Assembly: GCA_020441605.1 (NCBI GenBank)
Contig: JAGRLX010000182.1
Location: forward strand, 1 to 42,437
DNA from: Alphaproteobacteria bacterium
GTDB lineage: Bacteria; Pseudomonadota; Alphaproteobacteria; Rhizobiales; Aestuariivirgaceae
Direction: 5' to 3'
DNA length: 42,437 bases
Shown here piece by piece: positions 16,240 through 24,132 of this stretch (position 1 is its first letter; each line of letters starts with the position of its first letter). The notes below the pieces were generated by a model. That model searched no databases. It was not told the DNA's origin and saw nothing but the letters and a program-made list of their open reading frames with translations. A program made the translations under genes and the position numbers.

Positions 16240-17331
16240 GTGCCAGAAAAAGATGTAGAACTGATCGGATGCACCCGGACCTTCGGGAGCGTGGCTGCCG
16301 TTCAAGACGTGAATCTTGAAGTCTATCGTGGAGAATTCCTGTCGGTCATCGGCCCGAGTGGATGCGGCAAGACGACCACCATGCGGCTCATCGCCGGACT
16401 CGACCAGCCCGACAAGGGTCAAGTCATCATTCGCGGCGAACATATGGAAGGTGTCCCACCCTACCGCCGCAATGTGGGTATGGTGTTCCAGTCCTTCGCG
16501 CTGTTCCCGCATCTCAATGTGCTCGACAACGTGGAATTCGGTCTGAAGATGCGCAACGTGCCGGCTGCCGAGAGACAGGCAAAGGGACAGCGCGCTTTGA
16601 AGGTCGTCGGCCTCGACGGATATGACAAGCGCCGCATCGACCAGCTCTCGGGCGGGCAGAAGCAGCGCGTGGCGCTCGCCCGCGCACTTGTCGTCGAGCC
16701 GGCATTGATCCTCCTTGATGAACCGCTGGGCGCGCTCGACGCGAGACTCCGTATCGAGATGCAGAGCGAACTCAAGTCGCTGCAACGGCAAATGGGCATA
16801 ACTTTCATTCACGTGTCCCACAATCAGGGCGAGGCCCTGGTCATGGCCGACCGTATCGCGGTGATGAACGCCGGCAGGTTCGAACAGATCGACACGCCCC
16901 AGGCCGTTTATCAGAAACCGAGAACGCGATTCGTGGCCGAGTTCGTGGGCCGCAACAACATCATCGAGGGCGTGGTAAAATCGCAAAAAGGCGACGACGT
17001 CCTAATCGAGACCCCCTTTGGCATTCTGGGAGCCAAAGCCGCCGGCCGCCGGTTCGAGGCCGGCTCCAAGGCAGCCATGGTGGTTCGCGCCGATCTGGTC
17101 CGGGCCCATACCGACACTGGAAAGAACGTGACGAACAAGATCACAGGCGTAATCAAGGGCCTCGAATATGCCGGCAGCGTGATTCTGATCGTGCTCGATG
17201 TCGGAAACGGCATGGAGTTGAAGCTCGAACAGCACGAGAGCCTGAGCCGCGCCGAGGGAGCGCCCCGGCATGGTGCAGAATTGACAGCGACATGGTCACC
17301 TGATGACGTCTATTTTTTGCCGGCACCTTAA
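16240..17331 (+). CDS. ABC transporter ATP-binding protein, PotA-type
   Basis: 363 residues if started at GTG 16240 (GGAAG 9 nt upstream); a TTG at 16198 would add 14 residues. The family's N-terminal alignment favours 16240, but the start is uncertain. Walker A GPSGCGKTT (38-46), Q-loop in VFQSFALFPH, signature LSGGQKQRVALARAL, Walker B LILLDEP, D-loop GALDA. The switch His is in HVSHNQGEAL, where Asn replaces the Asp more common in this family (HDQ). The C-terminal ~120 residues are a TOBE-like regulatory domain. Belongs to the spermidine/putrescine-type (CUT1/POPT) importer ATPases. First gene of the operon; the dimer energises the two permeases encoded at 18766 and 19686. Confidence 0.88.
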   Translation: MPEKDVELIGCTRTFGSVAAVQDVNLEVYRGEFLSVIGPSGCGKTTTMRLIAGLDQPDKGQVIIRGEHMEGVPPYRRNVGMVFQSFALFPHLNVLDNVEFGLKMRNVPAAERQAKGQRALKVVGLDGYDKRRIDQLSGGQKQRVALARALVVEPALILLDEPLGALDARLRIEMQSELKSLQRQMGITFIHVSHNQGEALVMADRIAVMNAGRFEQIDTPQAVYQKPRTRFVAEFVGRNNIIEGVVKSQKGDDVLIETPFGILGAKAAGRRFEAGSKAAMVVRADLVRAHTDTGKNVTNKITGVIKGLEYAGSVILIVLDVGNGMELKLEQHESLSRAEGAPRHGAELTATWSPDDVYFLPAP

Positions 17332-17383
17332 CAGGAAGGCCTGACCCAAATCGAGGCAGGCTTCATAACAAGGAGGAAGGAAC

Positions 17384-18688
17384 ATGACTGAGCATTGGAA
17401 GACCGCCTCGCGGCGGGATGTCTTGAAGGCCGGCCTCAAGGCCGGTGCGGCCTTCGGCGTCGCCGGTGTCGGCGGCATGACCATTCTGGGTGGCGCGGCC
17501 CAGGCCCGCGAAGCCTATGAAGACCTGCCGGCCGGTGAATCGGCGCCGGCTTCGGGACTTCAGCTCCGCACGATCGGTCTCGGCGTGTCGGTCCAGGACC
17601 GTTTCCTCAAGGAGTTCGAACGCCGCAGCGGCCACAAGACCTCGGGCAAGGTCACCGGCCTCACCCCGATGATCACCGAGTGGCTGGCGGGCGGCAATGC
17701 CAACTACGACACAAACGAAACCAACGCCAATCGCAATGCGGCGCTATGGAACGCCGGCCTGCTGCAGCCGATCCCGGTCGAGAAGGTTGCGCCATGGGCC
17801 AGCGCACGTGATCTCTTCACCAGTGACAAGGCCCTCGGCTTCGATGCCGAAACCGGCTGGCCACTGAAGGAAGTGTGGGTCGATCCGGCAACCCAGAAGG
17901 AATTCAAGCTGGTACCGCAGTTCTTCAATTGCGACTCGATCGGCTATCGCTACGATCTCATAAAGGAAGATATCGACAGCTGGGGTGCCCTTCTCGATCC
18001 GCGCTTCAAGGGCAAGGTGGGTATTCTCAACGACAGCCTGCTCACCCCCGGATGGTGTGCCGGCTACATGAAGAAGAACGGCCTGGCAGATATCAAGCAG
18101 TCGCACAACCTCAGCCACGATGAACTCGACAAGGTCATCGACTTCATGATCGAACGCAAGAAGGACGGTCAGTTCCGGGTTATCTGGGAAGACTACGGTC
18201 AATGCGTCAACCTCTTGGCCTCGGGCGAGATCTGGCTTGCCGACGCCTGGAACCCGGTGATCGAGGACGTCAAGAAACAGGGTGTCGTGTGCAAGTACGC
18301 CACGCCCAAGGAAGGCTTCACCGCATGGTTCCATGGCGTGGCCGTTGCGAAGGATACGCCAAACCTCCAGGCCGCACTCGACTACGTGAACTTCTGCCTG
18401 GAAGGCTGGTGGGGCGCGCAGGTGGCACCGCAGGGCTACTACTCCCCGACGACGACCTGCGAGAACTACCTCAAGAACAGCACGAAGTCTGACCCCGAAG
18501 GTAAGATCAACGATTACGACTGGTGGTACAATGGCGGCGGATCGCCCGATCCGAAGCCGGGTTGGCCGATCAATGGTCGCGACACCGGGTCCTTCGAGAA
18601 GCGCTGGGGCAACATCATGCACTGGATGACGTGGCCGGATGATCCCGACTATTACGCCCAGCGCTGGAACGACTTCCTGGCTGCCTGA
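17384..18688 (+). CDS. Periplasmic substrate-binding protein of the PotD type, Tat signal
   Basis: 434 residues; excellent ribosome binding site (AAGGAGGAAGG) before the ATG. The N-terminus carries a twin-arginine signal (SRRDVLKAGLKAG, hydrophobic core, predicted cleavage after AAQA at residue 41), implying export in folded form. The mature part has the type II binding-protein layout (GLGVSVQDRFLKEFERRSGHK..., SIGYRYDLI, DPRFKGKVGILND, GEIWLADAWNPV, FHGVAVAKDTPNLQAALDYVNFCL). The many Trp/Tyr near the C-terminus could line a ligand pocket. Ligand unknown: by position it should feed the HyuAB/PxpBC enzymes, so a cyclic amide or an amino-acid-like compound is more likely than a polyamine. A strong stem-loop follows the gene and may keep its message more abundant than that of the permeases. 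Confidence 0.9.
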   Translation: MTEHWKTASRRDVLKAGLKAGAAFGVAGVGGMTILGGAAQAREAYEDLPAGESAPASGLQLRTIGLGVSVQDRFLKEFERRSGHKTSGKVTGLTPMITEWLAGGNANYDTNETNANRNAALWNAGLLQPIPVEKVAPWASARDLFTSDKALGFDAETGWPLKEVWVDPATQKEFKLVPQFFNCDSIGYRYDLIKEDIDSWGALLDPRFKGKVGILNDSLLTPGWCAGYMKKNGLADIKQSHNLSHDELDKVIDFMIERKKDGQFRVIWEDYGQCVNLLASGEIWLADAWNPVIEDVKKQGVVCKYATPKEGFTAWFHGVAVAKDTPNLQAALDYVNFCLEGWWGAQVAPQGYYSPTTTCENYLKNSTKSDPEGKINDYDWWYNGGGSPDPKPGWPINGRDTGSFEKRWGNIMHWMTWPDDPDYYAQRWNDFLAA

Positions 18689-18704
18689 GGACTGACACAA
18701 GACC

Positions 18705-18737
18705 TTGCCGGGCCGGGTATCTCTCCGGGCCCGGCAA
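18705..18737 (+). terminator. Intra-operon stem-loop after the binding-protein gene (attenuator or mRNA stabiliser)
   Basis: Ten-base perfect arms TTGCCGGGCC (18705-18714) and GGCCCGGCAA (18728-18737) around a 13-nt loop, between the binding-protein stop and the permease start. No U run follows. A 3'-end-protecting or partially terminating hairpin, as is common after binding-protein genes, is more likely than full termination. Confidence 0.55.
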
Positions 18738-18765
18738 AGATTCCGATTGAACCAAGGAGCGCTGG

Positions 18766-19674
18766 ATGGCCGAGGCCGCTGTTACCGCCGGACATCAAGG
18801 ACAAAGCGATGAGAGTCGTGGTCGCCAGGGTGAATCCTCCCTGACACCCTGGCTGCTCCTGGCGCCTGGAACCATCTGGATCGCCCTCTTCGTCGGCATC
18901 CCGATGGTGAGCATCATCATCTTCGGTTTCTGGAAGTCCGGCTTTGCCGGACTTCAGCCGGCGTTCAGCTTCACGAATTATGCCCAGATCCTCGGAAGGC
19001 CGACGTTCTGGAAGATCACCCTCTGGACCTACGCGATCGTGGTCATGACTCTGGCCGGGGTCATCGTGCTGGCCTATCCTGCCGCCTACGCCATCTGGCG
19101 GGTCATTCGCGACGAGCGCTGGAAGACGGCCGTGTTGCTACTCTGCGTCGTACCTTTCTGGACCAGCTACCTGACCCGTGCCATCACCTGGCTTCCCATG
19201 TTCGGCCGTGAAGGCGTTGTGAACAAGCTCCTTATGTCCCTCGGCCTCATTAGCGAACCGATCGAATTGCTTCTCTACACGCCCTATTCGATGATGGTGG
19301 CCCTGTGGTTCCTCTACATCGTCTTCATGATCGGGCCGATCTATCACAGCATGACCAAGATCGACGAGGACGTCATGTCGGCTGCCTCGGTGCTGGGCGC
19401 CAATCCGGTACGCACGTTTTTCACCGTCGTGCTGCCCCTCACCCGTCCGGGCCTCATGGCCGGCTCGCTGTTCATCGTGGTACTTGGGCTCGGCGAATTC
19501 TTTACCGAGCGGGTCATCGGCGGCGCCCAGAACCCGATGCTCGCCGGACTCGTGCTCCGCCAGGTCGACATCTTCCAGTGGGCCTCGGCCTCGGCCATGG
19601 CCGTGCTCCTGACCGTCATGACACTGGTGACCGTTTCGATCATGCTGCGTTTCTTCGATCTCAAGAAAATCTGA
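18766..19674 (+). CDS. ABC transporter permease, PotB-type
   Basis: 302 residues; AAGGAG 7 nt before the ATG. About six hydrophobic segments after a polar N-terminal ~25 residues: WLLLAPGTIWIALFVGIPMVSIIIFG, WTYAIVVMTLAGVIVLAYPAAY, AVLLLCVVPFWTSYL, LLLYTPYSMMVALWFLYIVFMI, GLMAGSLFIVVLGLGEFF and the C-terminal MAVLLTVMTLVTVSIML. The cytoplasmic EAA loop that docks the ATPase is visible as DVMSAASVLGANPVRTFFTVVLPLTRPG. The WTSYLTRAITW stretch is typical of PotB/YdcU-type importers. Pairs with the next permease, 11 nt downstream. Confidence 0.9.
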   Translation: MAEAAVTAGHQGQSDESRGRQGESSLTPWLLLAPGTIWIALFVGIPMVSIIIFGFWKSGFAGLQPAFSFTNYAQILGRPTFWKITLWTYAIVVMTLAGVIVLAYPAAYAIWRVIRDERWKTAVLLLCVVPFWTSYLTRAITWLPMFGREGVVNKLLMSLGLISEPIELLLYTPYSMMVALWFLYIVFMIGPIYHSMTKIDEDVMSAASVLGANPVRTFFTVVLPLTRPGLMAGSLFIVVLGLGEFFTERVIGGAQNPMLAGLVLRQVDIFQWASASAMAVLLTVMTLVTVSIMLRFFDLKKI

Positions 19675-19685
19675 GCGCTGGGGCC

Positions 19686-20519
19686 ATGAGCAGACTGACA
19701 CGCACCATCTATCTTCTCTATATCGGGCTGATCCTCGTCGTCCTCTACTTCCCGTTCGTGATCATGGCGATTCTGTCGTTCCAGGGTCCGCGCGGGGGCC
19801 ATACTTTCCCTATGAACGGCACCAGCATCATCTGGTATTGGAAACTGTTCAATCCCGGCGCCGTCACCGAGTTCAGCGATGTTGGCGAATTCCTGGGCGA
19901 CTATCTGGCCGCCCTCCGCCGCTCGCTCATGCTTGCGATCGTCACCGCCGTCATCTCGACTGTATTCGGCATGATGGCGGCCCAGGTCTTCCGCCGGCCA
20001 TTCCGCGGCTCGTCCGCCATTTTCTACCTCTGGCTCCTGGGCATCATCGTCCCCGGCACCACGGTCAGCCTCGGACTTGCGCTGGTCTTCAAGCAGCTCG
20101 GCGTGCCCTTGCACTGGCTGACGACCGGACTAGCGGTTCACGTGATGTGGACCCTGCCATTTTCGCTGGTCATCTTCCTCATGTTCTACAACCGCTTCGA
20201 CAATTCGCTCGAAGATGCGGCCCTGACCCTCGGCGCCAACAAGTGGCGCACGTTCTGGCACGTGACTCTGCCGGTGATGCAGCCCGCCGTTCTCACCTCG
20301 CTGCTCTTCGCCTTTACCCTGTCACTCGACGAGTTCCAGCGCAGCTTGTTGATAACCGGCACGGAACAGACCCTGCCGCTCATGGTCATGGCATCGGTCA
20401 CCACGCGCGTCACACCATCGCTTTATGCGCTGGGCTCGATCACCACGCTGATGTCCTTCGCCGTGGTCACCATCTATCTCTGGATGCTTTCGCGCTCATT
20501 GAAGAGAGCACAGTCATGA
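19686..20519 (+). CDS. ABC transporter permease, PotC-type
   Basis: 277 residues from the ATG at 19686; the same frame is open for 127 codons upstream, but that stretch overlaps the previous permease and does not look like a permease. Hydrophobic helices start at IYLLYIGLILVVLYFPFVIMAIL. The EAA loop is DAALTLGANKWRTFWHVTLPVMQPAV, followed by LLFAFTLSLDEFQRSLLITG. The PotC-family pattern LDEF is present. Forms the heterodimeric membrane channel with the preceding permease. Its stop codon overlaps the ATG of a nine-codon mini-frame (ATGA at 20516), part of an unusual chain leading to the next gene. Confidence 0.9.
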   Translation: MSRLTRTIYLLYIGLILVVLYFPFVIMAILSFQGPRGGHTFPMNGTSIIWYWKLFNPGAVTEFSDVGEFLGDYLAALRRSLMLAIVTAVISTVFGMMAAQVFRRPFRGSSAIFYLWLLGIIVPGTTVSLGLALVFKQLGVPLHWLTTGLAVHVMWTLPFSLVIFLMFYNRFDNSLEDAALTLGANKWRTFWHVTLPVMQPAVLTSLLFAFTLSLDEFQRSLLITGTEQTLPLMVMASVTTRVTPSLYALGSITTLMSFAVVTIYLWMLSRSLKRAQS

Positions 20520-20571
20520 CCGACCAAGGCGCGAGAATGGCTTGATGTGGCAGGCGGGATCATCGTCATGA
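20516..20571 (+). promoter_or_regulatory. Two mini-ORFs forming a stop/start relay between permease and pxpB
   Basis: The permease stop overlaps an ATG (ATGA, 20516-20519) that opens 9 codons, 20516-20545. That stop overlaps the next ATG (TGATG, 20543-20547), which opens 8 codons, 20545-20571. That stop in turn overlaps the ATG of pxpB (ATGA, 20568-20571). Terminating ribosomes could re-initiate step by step. There is no evidence that the peptides have a function, and chance is possible. Confidence 0.35.
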
Positions 20572-21449
20572 TCTATGCCGAACCGCGCTTCCTGCCAGGC
20601 GGCGACCGCTTCATACAGGTCGAGCTGGGTGACGAGATGAGCTTCGACATGAACTTCCGGGTTCACTCCCTGGCGCGCATGCTGCGCGAGGCGAAGATCA
20701 AGGGCCTCGTCGAGCTCATTCCGGAAATGGCCTCGATGCTGCTATCCTACGATCCTGACATCATCTCCTTCGCTGACCTGGCTAAGGAAGTGCGGCGGAT
20801 GCAAGCCAACATGGGCGACCTCGACGGCCTGGAGCTTGAGAGCCGTCTCTACTACGTTCCCTTGCTCTACTTCGATCCGTGGACCGCAGCCTGCGTCGAG
20901 GATTACCGGACGAAGGTCGCGCCGAAACCGGTCCTCGATCCCGATCTCCTCTGCGAGGCCAATGGGCTTGGCTCGCGCGACGAGTTGAAGAAGGTTCATT
21001 CGCGGACTGAGTATTATGTCGCAGCCCTCGGTTTCTGGCCTGGACTTTGCTCACTCATGCCGCTCCATCCCGGCTCGCGTCTCACAGCCCCCAAGTACAA
21101 TCCGCCGCGCATGTGGACGCCCAAGGGCACGGTCGGACTCGGCGGTGCACTCACCTGCATCTATCCGGACCAGACGCCCGGAGGTTACCAGATCTTCGCC
21201 CGCACCCCCATGCCGATCTGGGACCGGCACCAGAAGCTGCATGCATTCAAGGACAGTCTCGCACTCTTTCATGCCGGCGACCGCGTGCGTTTCATCCCCA
21301 TCGACCGCAAGGAATACGACGAGATCGAAGCCGAGGTCGAAGCCGGAACCTATATCCACAATGCCGTCGACTATCAGAAATTTTCGATCCGGGCCTACAA
21401 GGCCTGGCTCGCGAACCTTCCGCCTGACACAACTGGGCGTGCGCCATGA
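20568..21449 (+). CDS. pxpB: PxpB/KipI-like carboxyltransferase-domain protein (5-oxoprolinase subunit B family)
   Basis: 293 residues from the ATG at 20568, chosen because the family begins with the PRFLPGGDRFIQVELGDE strand; a GTG at 20547 is in frame. N-terminal substrate-sensing half (NFRVHSLARMLREAKIKGLVELIPEMASMLLSYDP) and C-terminal AHS1 half: YYVAALGFWPGLCSLMPLH, APKYNPPRMWTPKGTVGLGGALTCIYPDQTPGGYQIFARTP. E. coli PxpB is about 218 residues, so this protein is longer by roughly 75, partly between the halves (about residues 80-140) and partly at the C-terminus. In PxpABC the B and C subunits cooperate to phosphorylate and activate 5-oxoproline for PxpA. No PxpA gene is seen here; instead hyuB and hyuA follow. 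Overlaps pxpC by 4 nt. Confidence 0.82.
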   Translation: MIYAEPRFLPGGDRFIQVELGDEMSFDMNFRVHSLARMLREAKIKGLVELIPEMASMLLSYDPDIISFADLAKEVRRMQANMGDLDGLELESRLYYVPLLYFDPWTAACVEDYRTKVAPKPVLDPDLLCEANGLGSRDELKKVHSRTEYYVAALGFWPGLCSLMPLHPGSRLTAPKYNPPRMWTPKGTVGLGGALTCIYPDQTPGGYQIFARTPMPIWDRHQKLHAFKDSLALFHAGDRVRFIPIDRKEYDEIEAEVEAGTYIHNAVDYQKFSIRAYKAWLANLPPDTTGRAP

Positions 21450-22429
21450 TGGCTTTTGAAGTCCTCAAGGCCGGCCTCGAGACCAGTGTGCAGGATCTGC
21501 CCGGCCGCATCGGCTACTGGGAACAGGGGTTTCCACCATCCGGCCCCATGGATTTCTGGTCCTTCCGCCTGGCAAACCTGCTCGTCGGCAATGACCAGAA
21601 TGCCGCCGCGCTGGAATGCCAGTTCCTCGGACCCACCCTGCGCTTTCTCACCGGTACCGTGTTCGCCGTCACTGGCGCCGACATGCGTCCGCAGCTTGAC
21701 GGAGAACCCCTTCCCCTGTGGCAGAGTTTCACTGCGAAGCCCGGCCAAGTTCTGGAACTCGGTCCAGCCATGGTCGGCGCGCGCAGCTACATCGCATTTG
21801 CCGGAGGCATCGATACGCCCCCAGTGCTTGGCTCACGATCGACCTTCCACATGGCCGGCGTTGGGGGCGTTGACGGCCATGCCTTGAAATCGGGGCAGCG
21901 CATCCCGATGGGCACATCGAACCCCACGCCAGGCATGGCAGTGAAATCCGATAGCCGTCCGCCGATCTGCGCCACCAGGTCGTGGGCGATTGCTGTGGTG
22001 CGGGGTCCCAACGACGACTGGATCGACGAGGCTGGTCACGATCGTTTCTTTGCCGCCGACTGGACATTGCTGGCCAAGAGCAATCGCACCGGCATGCGGC
22101 TCAGGGGACCGGACTTCACCTTCACCGAACGCGCCCGGAACAAACGGCCCGAACACGGCCAGGACCCGTCGAACATACTGGACCACGGCTATCCAGTCGG
22201 CGCTGTCAACCTGGCGGGCCAAACGCCAATCATTCTGGTCAACGACGGACCGAGCACCGGCGGATTCATCAATCCCTATACGGTTCCCTCGGCGGAGTTC
22301 TGGAAACTGGGCCAGGCGCCGCCCGGCAGCATCTTCCGCTTCCACGCGGTCACCCTCGACGAGGCCATCGCCGAACGCCGGCGCATCGACCGCCTGTGCA
22401 GCCTGGGCGCGATTATTCCCGCCGTGTGA
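21446..22429 (+). CDS. pxpC: PxpC/KipA-like carboxyltransferase-domain protein (5-oxoprolinase subunit C family)
   Basis: 327 residues, typical length. AHS2 (allophanate hydrolase subunit 2/urea carboxylase-like) domain throughout: FEVLKAGLETSVQDLPGRIGYWEQGFPPSGPMDFWSFRLANLLVGN, ALECQFLGPTLRF, ARSYIAFAGGI, SRSTFHMAGVGG, then VRGPNDDWI and RTGMRLRGPDF, with VNDGPSTGGFINPYTV near the end. Its ATG overlaps the pxpB stop (ATGA, 21446-21449) and its stop overlaps the GTG of hyuB (GTGA, 22426-22429), so stoichiometric co-translation is expected. Probably forms a complex with PxpB that acts together with the HyuA/HyuB pair rather than with PxpA. Confidence 0.87.
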   Translation: MMAFEVLKAGLETSVQDLPGRIGYWEQGFPPSGPMDFWSFRLANLLVGNDQNAAALECQFLGPTLRFLTGTVFAVTGADMRPQLDGEPLPLWQSFTAKPGQVLELGPAMVGARSYIAFAGGIDTPPVLGSRSTFHMAGVGGVDGHALKSGQRIPMGTSNPTPGMAVKSDSRPPICATRSWAIAVVRGPNDDWIDEAGHDRFFAADWTLLAKSNRTGMRLRGPDFTFTERARNKRPEHGQDPSNILDHGYPVGAVNLAGQTPIILVNDGPSTGGFINPYTVPSAEFWKLGQAPPGSIFRFHAVTLDEAIAERRRIDRLCSLGAIIPAV

Positions 22430-24132
22430 AGCGCCAGATGCAGCGCCAACGCCTGACAGTATCATCCTTCGGACTGAACCCAGCCACGCTCGAGGTCATT
22501 CATGGCAAGCTGATCGCCGCCGTAGATGAAATGGCGATCATCACCGCCCGCACCAGTATGAGCCCGGTGATCTACGAGGTCCTCGACTATGCCTGCGGCA
22601 TCTGCCGTGCTGACGGCGACCTTATCGCCCAGGCCAATGGCATCACGCTCTTCACTGGAACTTTTTCCGAGCAGATCCGCTTCATCCTGCGACGCTTTGG
22701 CGACGATATGGCGCCCGGCGACACATTCCTCACCAATGATCCCTACGAAGGCGGAACCCACGCCTGCGACATGGCGGTAATACGGCCAGTCTTCCATGAC
22801 GGTCGCAGGGTCGCATTCGCCATCAACGTCGCCCACTGGCTCGATGTCGGGGGCGCCGTAGCGGGAAGCATTCCCGTCAATGCCACCTCGATCTTCGAGG
22901 AGGGCCTTCGCCTATCGGGCGTGCGGCTCACGCGCAACGATAGCGTGTTGCCCGACATGATCGCGGTCATCACCGAGAATGTCCGCCTGCCCAAGTTGGC
23001 GCTGGGCGATCTCCGCGCTCAACTGGCGTCCGTCCAACGCGCCGCCAACCGCATCGAGGAAATCATTTCCGACTACGGGCTCGAGACGCTGGAGCGGAGC
23101 TTCATGGCGATCCTCGACCTCGCCGAACAGGAGAGCCGCGACGCCCTCGCACAGATTCCGGACGGCGAATATGTCTGCGCTGACGCGATCGATGGCGACG
23201 GAGTAAATGACGGTGCTATTCCCGTCCGCTGCCGGATCGTGAAGCAGGCTGACCGCCTAACCGTCGATTTTACCGGTTCGGCTGCGACCGCCAGTGGGCC
23301 GATCAATTGCTCTGAAGGTGCGACGCGCTCGGCCGTGAAAACCGTGTTCAAGGCAATCGTGGGACCCAGTGAGCCCTCAAACGAAGGCTGGTTCCGGCCT
23401 CTCGAGGTCATTCTGCCGCCCGGCACCGTGTTCAGCGCTGCGAAGCCCGCGCCCACCGGCTGGTACTACGAAGGCTCGGTTCATGCCTCGGAGCTTGTAT
23501 GGCGTGCGCTGGCGCCGTTCGCACCACAGCGTCTGTCGGCGGGGTCCTATGCCAGCCTGTGCGTGACCTACCTGACCATGCGGGCGGCGGATGGCAGCGA
23601 ACTCGTCCACATCGAGCCCCAGCACGGCGGCTGGGGCGCCTGCCATGACCGCGATGGCGCCTCAGGATTGATCTCGCTGACTGACGGCGACACCTACAAT
23701 TATTCGATCGAGCTGCTGGAAGCCAAGTTTCCGCTGCTTGCCGAACGTTATGGCTTTAACGTCGAAGGTGGTTCTGGCGCTGGGCGTTTTCGTGGAGGTT
23801 ACGGCCTCGTGCGGGAGTATCGCATCTTGTCGCCATCGGCCCAGGGTTATTGCGGGCTTGGCCGCACCCGGATCGCACCCTGGAGCATGGACAATGCAGC
23901 GCAAGGGTCGGTCAATTACGTCGAGATCGTCCGAACCAGCGGTGAAGTGACCCGGCACGGCCGCGAACCGAATTTCCTCCTCGCCAAGGGCGATGTCGTC
24001 CGCGTGGTGACCGGCGGCGGCGGCGGATGGGGTCCACCGGACATGCGCGAGCCCGCTCTCATTGCCCGCGACGTCGAGAACGGATTGATCTCGCCGGAAC
24101 AGGCGAAGGAAATGTACGGGGCCAGTCCATGA
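22426..24132 (+). CDS. hyuB: Hydantoinase B/oxoprolinase family protein (second pair)
   Basis: 568 residues from GTG 22426, chosen because every other junction in this stretch is a 4-nt overlap; the in-frame ATG at 22438 is the alternative. Characteristic HyuB segments: NPATLEVIHGKLIAAVDEMAIITARTSMSPVIYE, GDLIAQANGITLFTGTF, GDTFLTNDPYEGGTHACDMAVI, LTVDFTGSAATASGPINCS, HGGWGACHDRDG, NVEGGSGAGRFRGGYGLVREY and the closing VTGGGGGWGPP. This member looks closer to the N-methylhydantoinase/oxoprolinase type than the first HyuB in the window. Translation is coupled to pxpC upstream and hyuA downstream. Confidence 0.9.
   Translation: MKRQMQRQRLTVSSFGLNPATLEVIHGKLIAAVDEMAIITARTSMSPVIYEVLDYACGICRADGDLIAQANGITLFTGTFSEQIRFILRRFGDDMAPGDTFLTNDPYEGGTHACDMAVIRPVFHDGRRVAFAINVAHWLDVGGAVAGSIPVNATSIFEEGLRLSGVRLTRNDSVLPDMIAVITENVRLPKLALGDLRAQLASVQRAANRIEEIISDYGLETLERSFMAILDLAEQESRDALAQIPDGEYVCADAIDGDGVNDGAIPVRCRIVKQADRLTVDFTGSAATASGPINCSEGATRSAVKTVFKAIVGPSEPSNEGWFRPLEVILPPGTVFSAAKPAPTGWYYEGSVHASELVWRALAPFAPQRLSAGSYASLCVTYLTMRAADGSELVHIEPQHGGWGACHDRDGASGLISLTDGDTYNYSIELLEAKFPLLAERYGFNVEGGSGAGRFRGGYGLVREYRILSPSAQGYCGLGRTRIAPWSMDNAAQGSVNYVEIVRTSGEVTRHGREPNFLLAKGDVVRVVTGGGGGWGPPDMREPALIARDVENGLISPEQAKEMYGASP

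Noticed and set aside
16240..20519. Assignment of the importer as a spermidine/putrescine transporter
   Set aside because: Family resemblance alone does not define the ligand, and the downstream enzymes point to a different substrate.
20516..20567. Frameshift that would extend PxpB upstream
   Set aside because: PxpB is complete from 20568 relative to the family, and the upstream frames stop after 9 and 8 codons. Treated as mini-ORFs instead.
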